In this document: piece by piece, positions 55,843-64,000 of the stretch
How positions within the stretch are numbered: position 1 is the first letter of the stretch
Layout: every line of letters starts with the position of its first letter
The notes under the pieces: model-generated
What the model saw: only the letters and a program-made list of their open reading frames with translations
Told to the model about the DNA's origin: nothing
Database searches by the model: none
Translations under genes and position numbers: made by a program
Origin: Glycine soja
Lineage: Eukaryota > Streptophyta > Magnoliopsida > Fabales > Fabaceae
NCBI RefSeq assembly: GCF_004193775.1
Contig: NC_041011.1
Span: 11,435,656 to 11,499,655 of the forward strand
DNA: 64,000 bases
Reading direction: 5' to 3'

Positions 55843-57728
55843 TGTCATACACTAATTTCGTCCGGGGATCATTTGTTTGTTGGGGTGTGACCCTTGCTTG
55901 ACCGCTTCGAGGTACTTGACACCCATCGTTAGGCAATCCGTGAAGTTTCGCGACATGTCGGGAGTTGAAAGGACGTGTTAATGCACAATCCGTAAAGTTC
56001 CATAACATTTTGGAAGCCAAAGAAGGGATGATTGCGTAATCCATAAGGTTTTGTGACATTATGGAAGGAAAACAAGTATCGTTACGTAATTTGTAAAGTT
56101 CCGTAACGTTACGAAAAAAGAATCAACAAAAAAGGGCATGGGGTGTATTTAGTAAACAGGGGGTACAAATAGCAATCAGGCCCACTTGGGCCTTCCAGGA
56201 TCATCCAAAAAAAAGGCAGTGCCTTTTGGTGGAAGCAACCCAGCTCGCCTGGGCGAGCTGGGCGGCAACCACCACCCTTTTTTCCCCTATAAATAGGGGA
56301 AAGAGGGCAGAACAAAAAGGTTCAACCTCCTGGTATCTGAGAATCACTTAAAATTAGTGAGAAAAATTGTTTCCGTGAAGAAAATCCAAGCCGAGGCGCT
56401 TCGGTAACGCTTCCGAGACGTTTCCGTGGGCGATTTCTCGAAGGTTTTCCACCGTTCTTCATCGTTCTTCGTCGTTCTTCGATCTTCAACCGGTAAGTTT
56501 CCGAAATCGAACCTTTCAATTGATTCTATGTGCCCTTAGTGGTCCCCACTTGTTTCGCGTGCTTTTATTTTATTTCATTTACTTTTCGTACCCCCTTTTG
56601 ACGTGCTTTAGTCATTTATTTAAGTCACTTTCTCGCCTAATCAAAAAATAAAATGAATTTCAACCGATTATTTGTGTTGTAATCTAGTTTAATCACTATT
56701 AAAACAAAATCTAACCGATCATTCACGCTGTAACCTCGGTTAAACAAAAAAAACAAAAATAATAATAAAATAATCAAAATATCTTAAACAATAGTAATAA
56801 AATAATCAAAATATCTTTGAATAAAATAATCAAAAAAATCAATCGGACGTTTTTCTTTGAAAGTTTCCTTGGATCAATTGACTAATAATCAAAGTGAAAC
56901 TAAGGCTAAAATCAACTTACAAATCAAGCTTTGTCCCCAAAAATCACTAAAAACCGTTTTAAGGTCCAACGCCTTAAACGGTCCTCTTTGCTTTTATCGG
57001 TTAACATGGACCGTTCAAAAGCATAAAATCAACATGTAACTTTACCGCTTTTGCAAGAACTACGTAGGTCTGATTTCCTCATCGCAATTAAGAATACGTA
57101 GGAGCAAAAGCCCCGCTTTTGTCGACCACCCCAAGAGATCGTTAATGGTCCAACGCCTTAACGTTTCTCTCCTTTGAAAACACAAGAGATCGTTAAATGG
57201 TCCAACGCCTTAACGTTTCGCTCCTTTCAAAATCAAAAGATCGTTTAATGGTCCAATGCCTTGAACGACTTTTGTTTGGTCAAAATATATCTTGCAAAAA
57301 AAGATAAAAACAACTTAACCAACGTTCAGTTCTCAAAGAACTACGTAGGTCTGATTTTCTTACCACAATTTAGGAATACGTAGGAGCAAGGGAAACACCC
57401 TTGTCGACCACAAAAAGATAAAAAAATATAAAAGGCATAAAAGAAATAAAAAGCGTAAAAAAGGGAAGATAACACAAATTGAAGTCATATTCGCACACTT
57501 GATTAAAGGTTGTTGTCCCTTGTGACGGACGAGTGGGGTGCTAATACCTTCCCCGTGCGTAAATACAACTCTTGAACCTTTCACTTAAAGTTCGTAGACC
57601 ACACCTTTCCGATTTTTCTGACGTTTTCCTCGAATAAACGTTGGTGGCGACTTCACGCATCATCCTCCCATGGAAGACGCACTCATGAGCCCTCGCGTCG
57701 CCCTCCCGCCGAAGGGTAGGTTGCGACA
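55843..57728 (+). repeat. 5' LTR of Ogre-like element (1886 bp)
   Basis: It starts TGTCATACAC and ends GGTTGCGACA (TGTC/GACA), two bases before the primer site. U3 holds four diverged ~60-bp units around AATCCGTAAAGTT (55935-56105). The TATA box is at 56288. The U5 part has three tandem 'ATGGTCCAACGCCTTAACG' units (57145-57275) and two ACTACGTAGGTCTGATTT blocks (57059, 57340). Confidence 0.75.
56284..56299 (+). promoter_or_regulatory. TATA box inside a palindrome (Ogre-like LTR)
   Basis: CCCCTATAAATAGGGG, a TATA box framed by complementary CCCC/GGGG, is repeated exactly in the upstream fragment at 55772-55787. Confidence 0.6.
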
Positions 57729-57730
57729 GT

Positions 57731-57747
57731 TGGCGACTCCACTGGGA
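57731..57747 (+). other. Primer binding site of Ogre-like element (tRNA-Arg type)
   Basis: TGGCGACTCCACTGGGA two bases after the LTR matches the primer site typical of Ogre/Tat elements, thought to pair with a tRNA-Arg. Confidence 0.65.
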
Positions 57748-59416
57748 CTATTGTTAGAGAGTTAGGCCAATCAATCAGTGTGCTTTCCTTACTATGACTT
57801 CCCTTTTGTTCTTTTTCTTTGTCTTTTTTTTCTTATGTTCTTGTATATATAAACTCTTTTGATGCTTTTAGTGTGTTTTAAAATGTATGCATGAGGTAAA
57901 TATTTATTCATTTGATGCACACAAACACCAACACTATTTGCACACACGGTGAGTTGAAAAGGGGCCCTATACCCGGGTCCATGGGAACATATGGAGTGGA
58001 GGTGAATCTGTGGTCATGCTATGTCTCCGACTTGCTTGATTACAGTGAACCTTCATCAAGAGTTTTTCTCTTTGATAACATATTGTTGCTAGTAGTCCCT
58101 ACTGCCGCAATATGTTCTTCGAAGGGGGTGATACCTCTAGAGATCATAAAGAGAGATATGACCACCTTGGGAATTATCATTAAAAGGCCTTTTGGTTCCT
58201 CCCTTGTAGGTCCCTAAAATAGGGGCATGGAGCAAACACGTTGCGTGCCATTTTAAACACTGCCATGCATGTAGTCCTAAATGTCTTGTACGCCTTTGCT
58301 TGTAATTATTTGTGGATATTGTCGTACTATGTGCATCCCCGTGTTATGCTTTTGCGCGTCCACATCATGTCATCACGCACGCGTTGTATGTTGGTCTCGT
58401 CTTTTGTCATGGGAAGCCGGAAGATCCATATCACCTTCTTAAACTGCACACATGGGGCACTACACCCCCAAATGCGCAAGTAAGAAGAGATAATTTTCCA
58501 GGCCCTCGTGTCCGTAAATGCATTCATATCACGCATCGCATAAGCATCTCTTCATGGCATCATAATGAACATATCGTTCCTGCATTTGTCCGTTATCATA
58601 TTCCAGCATCACATTTTGCATGAGTCATTGCATCATCATGCATATGCGTTCAACATACTTTTTGTTCTACAAACTGCATACCTTTTGTTTTCATGTTCGC
58701 TCATGCATGATCCTTGCATTTTCCTCTACAAAACAAAAACAAAAAAAAGGAAGCATGAAAATTCACGCTGCATTCTTAGTTGCATATGTTCTGTACCATG
58801 AGCCAACCATGTTGGGATCATAAACCCGTTTCACTTTAAAAATGATTGAACATGGTACCTAATGCATGGTTAACTAAGAAAATATGTTTCTTCGGGCATC
58901 TCAATTTCATAATTACATTTTTCATGCATAACATACGTATTCCCGAGTCTTCCATCTGTATGAAATGTTATCGAAGTATTGGCGATCAAAATTGCCATTC
59001 CTTGGATTATGGGGTTGAACCAAGCTCATGCTTTTGTGAAAAGGTTCATCAAGTTAAGTTGAAGTATGGAAGTAACCATCTTGCAAAAAATTGGGGCAAA
59101 AGATGGATCGAGTTACATCGCTACTTCATCTACTGCCAAACACATTTAGGACTGTTCATGTCTTTGTTACTTCCAGTTTCACCTTAACAAAGATGTCATG
59201 GACCATGTTGAAAATCTAAATTGATTCAACCCCATGTCTTGCATAAAAATTTGCAATACTTCAACTGTGTATCATTCGCATACATCCATGCTTTTCATTG
59301 GTTGCATTGCTCATTGCATTCTTTCCTTGAAAAAAAAACTAACTTAATCATTGTTATCAAAAAGAAAAGAACATGCTTTACGACGCCCTTACCAAACCCG
59401 TGCTAGAGCTAGAGTA
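57748..59416 (+). other. Leader of Ogre-like element
   Basis: A long segment between primer site and gag. The 101-codon frame at 57912-58217 begins MMHTNTNTIC and includes WSCYVSDLLDYSEPSSRVFL; it may be a leader ORF but has no domain I recognise. Other frames overlap and are short. Confidence 0.5.
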
Positions 59417-61210
59417 ATGGGTGAAGTAGAGGAGGTGAAAGAGAAGATGAAGGCTGACATGGAGGCCATGTAAGAGAAAATGGCCACAATGATGGAGGCC
59501 ATGATGAGCATGAAGAAGATAATGGAAGCCAATGCGGTTTCAATTGCCGCTACCAGCGCTGTTGCTAAGGTGAACCCGATGCCCCATCTGATCTCAACCA
59601 AATGAATCATCCAACCTCAGATATGGTGGGCAAAGATTTGGGAAGTATGGACGGCCCCATGATGTGCAAATTCAAAACGAGCACGCCTTCCCGCCATATG
59701 GCTTGCCTCCCAACTATACACCACCCAATGTGGCGTACACTCCTAATGAGGATGTCAATAACTCCGCTCCCATACTCATTGAGAGCCGACAACCTCATCA
59801 TGTACATGTCTCTCAACCCATGGGGGAGACACATGAAATTCCCCACCACAATCTAGCGGACTTTGAGCCTTGCCTCAGATATGCCACTGAAGGGAAAGCA
59901 GTTGGTGGTATACCCCTGCAAAACACTTTGGAAGGCCCTCAGTATCACCCGCAACCACACCCCTTTCATTCCACACCGGGTAAAAACCCTCATGCTATGG
60001 CAGAAATGGGAGAGTTGGATCAGCTAGAGGAAAAGCTCAGGGACATTGAAGGAGGCGAAGATTATGCCTTTGCTAACCTAGAAGAGTTGTTCCTAGTACC
60101 CAATATCATCGCCCCTCCCAAGTTCAAGGTGTCGGACTTTGACAAGTACAAGGGAACTACTTGCCCTAAGAACCATCTACAGATGTATTGTCGGAAGGTG
60201 GGGGCATACGCAAAAGATGAGAAACTGCTGATACAGTTTCCCAAGAAAGTCTTACTAGGGTAGCTGTTACCTGGTACACTAACTTGGAACCTTCCCGAGT
60301 TTATTCTTGGAAGGACCTAATGGTTGCCTTCGTTAGGCAGTATCAGTACAATTCTGATATGGCTCCAGATAGGATGCAACTACAAAACATATGCAAAGAG
60401 GGGCATGAATCTTTCAAAGAATACGTCCAAAGGTGGAGAGACCTGGTAGCTCAAGTGGCACCTCAATGACGGAGAAAGAAATGATAACAATGATAGTAGA
60501 CACATTACCAGTGTTCTACTATGAAAGATGGTTGGCTACACACCTTCAAGCTTAGCTTATTTAGTTTTCACTGATCGAAGTGGGTCTAAAAAGAGGCAAA
60601 TTTAATCATCCTGCTTGGACGAATGAGAAAACTGGGGCAAATGAAGAGGGTGAGAATGAGGGAGAAACCCATGCTGTGACTGCCATTCCTATACGACCAA
60701 GTTTCCCACCAACCCAACAATGTCATTACTTACCCAATAACAACCTTTCTCCTTACCTACCACCCAGTTATCCATAAAGGCTATCCCTAAATCAACCACA
60801 AAGCCTGTCTACCACACTTCCAATCACGAACACCACCTTTTGCACAAACCAAAACACCAACCAAGAAATGAATTTTGCAGCGAAAAAGCCTGTAGAATTC
60901 ACCCCAATTCCGGTGTCCTATGCTGACTTGCTCCCATATCTACTTGACAATTCAATGGTTGCTATAACCCCAGCCAAGGTTCCTCAACCTCCATTTCTCT
61001 AAGGATACGACTTGAACGCAACGTGTGCTTGTCATGGAGGAGCCCTGAGGCATTCCATTGAACATTGTATGGCCCTGAAGCATAAGATGCAAAGTCTAAT
61101 TGATGTGGGTTGGCTAAAATTTGAGGAGAATCGCTTGTGAATCCTAACATTGACAAATGACACCACACATGGGGCAATGTTGAAAGCTGTTGTTAGATGT
61201 CTCTAATGAC
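59417..61210 (+). pseudogene. gag of Ogre-like element (frameshifted)
   Basis: The ATG at 59417 opens MGEVEEVKEKMKADMEAM, a Met/Lys-rich coiled-coil-like N-terminus cut by a TAA at 59471. After frame changes it continues YGLPPNYTPPNVAYTPNED (59700), MAEMGELDQLEEKLRDIEGG, PPKFKVSDFDKYKGTTCPKN, MYCRKVGAYAKDEKLLIQF and, past a shift near 60235, WYTNLEPSRVYSWKDLMVAF, RQYQYNSDMAPDRMQLQN and EYVQRWRDLVAQVAP. A zinc-knuckle-like CACHGGALRHSIEHC lies near 61026. The core is the standard retrotransposon gag domain. Stops remain at several places up to about 61140. Confidence 0.8.
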
Positions 61211-62450
61211 TCATCAGGATTTTCAAGTTTATGCCATTATTGTAAACCACAGTTACAATGCTAAACAAGATGGATAAATTTGACATCCTTGTCTCTCTCA
61301 TCCTCTCACAAACACATCTTATTCAACTTCCACCGGAATGTGAGTGTAAGCCATTGGTTTGTTTGCTCAAGCGACCTACGCTCCTGAGTGTTGACTTCCA
61401 AGACCATTCAATCAAAAATTACTCGTGCTACACATTTGGTGAGGATGCCGTAGACAACGAGTAAAGCAGAAAATTTCAAAAAAAAAACAAAAAAAAAGAA
61501 AATAAAAGCATTTGATTGACTGTGTTTTCAAGTTAAATATAGACGTTCATGTGACCTCATTCCAGAAATTTTGTCCTTTTTTAAAGAGAAGTGAGTTATC
61601 AAGAATAGGAGTCATTTGACTTAACCCGTCAACTGAAAAAAAAAATAATAAAAAAAAATCCTTCAACTATTTCTCGTCCTTGAAAAATTCTTTTTGCGAG
61701 AATCAACCGCCTCTTTCATTCTTCCTTGCTACAAGGTTGTGAAAACAAAACAAAGATGGATACCTCAGAGCCCTACACTGGGGCAATGAGGGGCATCATG
61801 CATGAACCTCAAGTGAACCTAGGGGCAGATTAGAAGTTCTCACCCAATAGGTTCCCTGCTACAAGGTCATAACGAAAGACAACAATTGGTACCTCAAAGC
61901 CTTACACTGGGGCAATGAGGGGCACCGTGCATGAGCCTCAAGTGAACATAGGGGCAGATCAAAAGTTCTCACCCATCGATGTTTTTAAACAAAAAAAATG
62001 GGGGGGACAAACCCTGAAATTTCAATGGATTGATTAAACGTCAAACGGCTCCATTGCTGTCACTCCAAAATGGTCAAGTGACTAAATCAAACAGAACATA
62101 CACTCTGAGGGAGTTCCCGGAGAGATTTGCAAAAGATAGGATAAGGTTGCATGAATTAACACCTCTTTCAAAAGGACAGTCAATCTGTGTTTTTTCAAAA
62201 AAAAATAAATCAAAATCAAAATCACAAAATAGGGAAAGAATGTCATGAACATTGTACAACTTTCCATTACATTGCATTGTTTCATATGAAGTCGGCATTT
62301 ACCAAATTGCATGACAAAGGTTGCATGCATCTCATCCCTAAAAATCATGTTAACTGCATAGATTTCCTACATCTAATGTCAAATCTTTTGAATTTGGGAT
62401 GACCGGCCCTCTCGATGAGTCGATCTCTTGCTTTCTCATAAGGGTGGACC
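61211..62450. other. Tail of Ogre-like element, no pol
   Basis: After the last gag homology the sequence is non-coding, with A-rich runs (61478-61500, 61635-61655). An AAAAAAAATGGGGGGGACA stretch at 61991 resembles a polypurine tract but is not followed by TGTCATAC. Frames at 62030-62402 lie over A-rich sequence and are not credible. Confidence 0.5.
61739..61975. repeat. 120-bp tandem duplication in the Ogre-like tail
   Basis: Two units begin CTACAAGGT (61739, 61859). They share CCTACACTGGGGCAATGAGG (one difference), CATGAACCTCAAGTGAAC (one difference), AGGGGCAGAT and AGTTCTCACCC. Confidence 0.85.
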
Positions 62451-62469
62451 CTTGGGTACTAGTACCTAT

Positions 62470-63090
62470 CGCCTTTAGAGGACTACACGTCCTCACCTTT
62501 AGGGGGCTGCACGCCCTCGCCTTTAGAGGACTACATGTCCTCACCTTCAGAGGGCTACACGCCCTCACCTTTAGAGGACTACACGTCCTCGCCTTCAGAG
62601 GACTACATGTCCTCGCCTTCAGAGGACTACACGTCCTCGCCTTTAGAGGACTACATGTCCTCGCCATCAGAGGACTACGCGTCCTCGCCATCAGAGGACT
62701 AGACGTCCTCGCCTTCAGAGGACTACACGTCCTCACCATCAGAGGGCTGCACGCCCTCACCTTCAGAGGACTACGCGTCCTAGCCATCATAGGGCTGTAC
62801 GCCCTCACCTTTAGAGGACTACACGTCCTTGCCATCAGCGGGCTACACGTCCTCACCTTCAGAGGGCTACACGCCCTCGCCTTCAGAGGGCTACACGTCC
62901 TTGCCTTCAGAGGACCACACGTCCTCGCCTTCAGAGGGCTACACGTCCTCTCCTTCAGAGGACCACACGTCCTCGCCTTCAGAGGGCTACACGTCCTCAC
63001 CTTTAGAGGACCACACGTCCTCGCCTTCAGAGGGCTACAAGCCCTCGCCTTCAGAGGACTACACGTCCTCACCATCAGAGGATCATGTAC
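62470..63090. repeat. 24-bp minisatellite, about 26 units (part 1)
   Basis: Unit scheme: CCTTCA, then GAGGAC or GAGGGC, TACAC, GTCCTC or GCCCTC. Because 24 is a multiple of three, it stays open in several frames on both strands, giving artefactual 240-250-codon frames (SPSEGYTS-type plus, SPLKAR-type minus). Most units with GAGGAC carry GTCCTC and several with GAGGGC carry GCCCTC, so the hairpin is kept. Confidence 0.9.
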
Positions 63091-63860
63091 TAATGCAATC
63101 CTACCCCCCAAGGGTATTGGATAGAAGACTCCAAGAGGCTTGGGCTAGAGCTATTAAAGAAGGCCCTAGGGTTCTCATGAACCTTAGGGTAGATTTTTGA
63201 GCCCATGGGTAAAGGTTGGATCCACTCTTCTTTGTAAATATTAGAATAGGTTTTTCCTTCTTTTGGGCCTTGTATTTTGGCCATTCTACTAGTATAGGGT
63301 TTTAGCCTTGTATTTCAGGGCATTTTGAGTAGTCTTTGTAGTAGGGACTTTTTTTTGTATTTTCATGTATTTTGTCAAGGAGGTGAGCTTAGTTTTTAGA
63401 TGGTTGTGTGTAGCTAAGCTCTAGCTTCTCAAGGAAGTTTTCTCAAAGAAGCTTCTCAAGGAAGTTTTCTTAAGAAAGCTTCTCAAGGAAGCTACCTAGT
63501 CTATAAATAGAAGCATGTGTAACACTTGTTGTGACTTTGATGAATGAGAGTCTTGTGAGACACAACTCAAAGTTCAACTTCTCTCCCTTTTTCTTCCTTC
63601 AATTTCGTGCTCCCCCCTCTCTCTTTCTCTCCCTCTTTCTTTTCCTCCATTGAAGCATCCTCTCCAAGCTTCTTATCCAAGGCTCATCTTGGTGGTGAAG
63701 CTCTTTCTTCCATGGCTTATTCCCTAGTGGATGGTGCCTCCTCTCACCTCTTCTCCTTTGTGTTCCGCTGCATCTCCATGGTGGAAAATCACCATTAAAG
63801 GACCTCATCGAAGCTCAAAGATCCAGCCTCCATAGAAGCCCCACAAGCAAGCTTCCATCA
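63091..63860 (+). repeat. Solo gypsy LTR inserted in the minisatellite (770 bp)
   Basis: Perfect TGTAC duplications (63086-63090, 63861-63865) flank it, and removing it with one copy restores an exact 24-bp unit. The ends TAATGCAATCC and CTTCCATCA fit TGATG/CATCA with one change. The start encodes LQEAWARAIKEGPRVLMNL then a stop (63132-63200), probably the polyprotein tail carried in the LTR, as in the 18950 element. TATA box at 63502; AAGCTTCTCAAGGAAG-type repeats at 63425-63490. Confidence 0.8.
63502..63509 (+). promoter_or_regulatory. TATA box of solo LTR at 63091
   Basis: TATAAATA in CTATAAATAGAAGC, just downstream of the AAGCTTCTCAAGGAAG repeats. The distance from the LTR start (about 410) fits a U3 promoter. 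Confidence 0.5.
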
Positions 63861-64000
63861 TGTACCTTCACCTTCAGAGGACTACACGTCCTCGCCTCCA
63901 GAGGACTACATGTCCTCGCCATCAGAGGACTACACGTCCTCGCCTTCAGAGGACTTCACGTCCTCACCTTCAGAGGGCTACACGCCTTTGCCTTCGTAGG
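63861..64000. repeat. 24-bp minisatellite (part 2, runs off the window)
   Basis: The same 24-bp units resume after the solo LTR (GAGGACTACACGTCCTC, GAGGGCTACACGCC) and continue past the end of the window. Parts 1 and 2 were one array before the insertion. Confidence 0.9.

Larger units (their letters stand above)
55843..62450 (+). mobile_element. Ogre/Tat-like gypsy element: LTR, leader and gag, no pol
   Basis: 5' LTR (55843-57728), primer site (57731), 1.7-kb leader, gag (59417-61210), then a non-coding tail with a 120-bp duplication. No protease, RT, RNase H or integrase motif follows gag, and no 3' LTR is found before the minisatellite at 62470. The layout suits a gag-only non-autonomous partner, as reported in soybean for SNRE with GmOgre, or a deleted autonomous copy (inference). 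The right limit is uncertain. Confidence 0.65.

Noticed and set aside
58240..59190. Several overlapping 70-110 codon frames in the Ogre-like leader
   Set aside because: They overlap in different frames, have no shared motif and lie in a known non-coding or leader position.
62470..63090. CRISPR-like regular repeats
   Set aside because: Units are contiguous 24-mers without unique spacers, in plant-type repeat DNA.
62350..63124. Open frames of 241 and 253 codons on opposite strands across the minisatellite
   Set aside because: A 24-bp unit without stops stays open in several frames; the peptides are pure 8-residue repeats with no flanking domain.
1..64000. tRNA or rRNA genes and intact host genes
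   Set aside because: I looked for TGG-start/GTTCGA-type tRNA cores, rRNA blocks and exon series with known domains and saw none that I could support by eye; a tRNAscan or protein search would be decisive.

Overview
The window looks like repeat-rich, probably pericentromeric DNA from a legume, most likely soybean or a close Glycine relative. I infer this from the mobile-element families (Athila/Calypso-like, Ogre/Tat-like, a CACTA element carrying Transposase_24 and Ulp1-like domains, plant LINEs), the AT-rich spacers and the solo LTRs. No intact cellular gene, tRNA or rRNA was recognised. Every coding stretch I could identify belongs to a transposable element, and nearly all are broken by stops or frameshifts.

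Layout. 1-8408: 3' part of an Athila-like Ty3/gypsy element (copy A: pol, env-like region, 3' LTR), lying against a hAT-like transposase gene. 8409-12001: remnant of that hAT-like transposon on the minus strand, itself split by a 1.7 kb solo LTR (R1, 8601-10335). 12002-18949: AT-rich spacer with a foldback element, a possible CACTA-type MITE and simple repeats. 18950-23238: a small gypsy element with both LTRs but with deletions in gag and across most of RT-RNase H-integrase. 24345-50830: a plus-strand LINE exploded by insertions: solo LTR R2 (25104-26898), a 3.3 kb non-coding LTR-like insertion (29005-32325), and a 5'-truncated minus-strand LINE (33587-50686). That second LINE carries solo LTR R3 (33698-35323), a structurally complete 12.8 kb Athila-like element (copy B, 35406-48226, matching 1309-bp LTRs, target duplication AGGAG) and an Athila-type solo LTR (48670-49994). 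51826-55687: a CACTA element with a decayed Transposase_24/Ulp1 gene. 55843-62450: an Ogre/Tat-like element with LTR, primer site and gag but no recognisable pol. 62470-64000: a 24-bp minisatellite split by a 770-bp solo LTR.

The genes do not form a pathway. The biology here is serial insertion, LTR-LTR recombination (six probable solo LTRs) and decay. The most unusual signal lies in the non-coding parts. The R1/R2/R3 LTR family carries (i) TAATCGATTA palindromes with an invariant 11-bp gap, i.e. a 21-bp phase, and (ii) tandem hairpins whose loops are conserved while their stems differ but stay self-complementary. The Athila-like elements carry paired GCTTAG/GCTAAG hexamers, mostly with a 12-bp gap. 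The terminal minisatellite also shows paired stem substitutions. All family names come from reading motifs by eye, without database searches.
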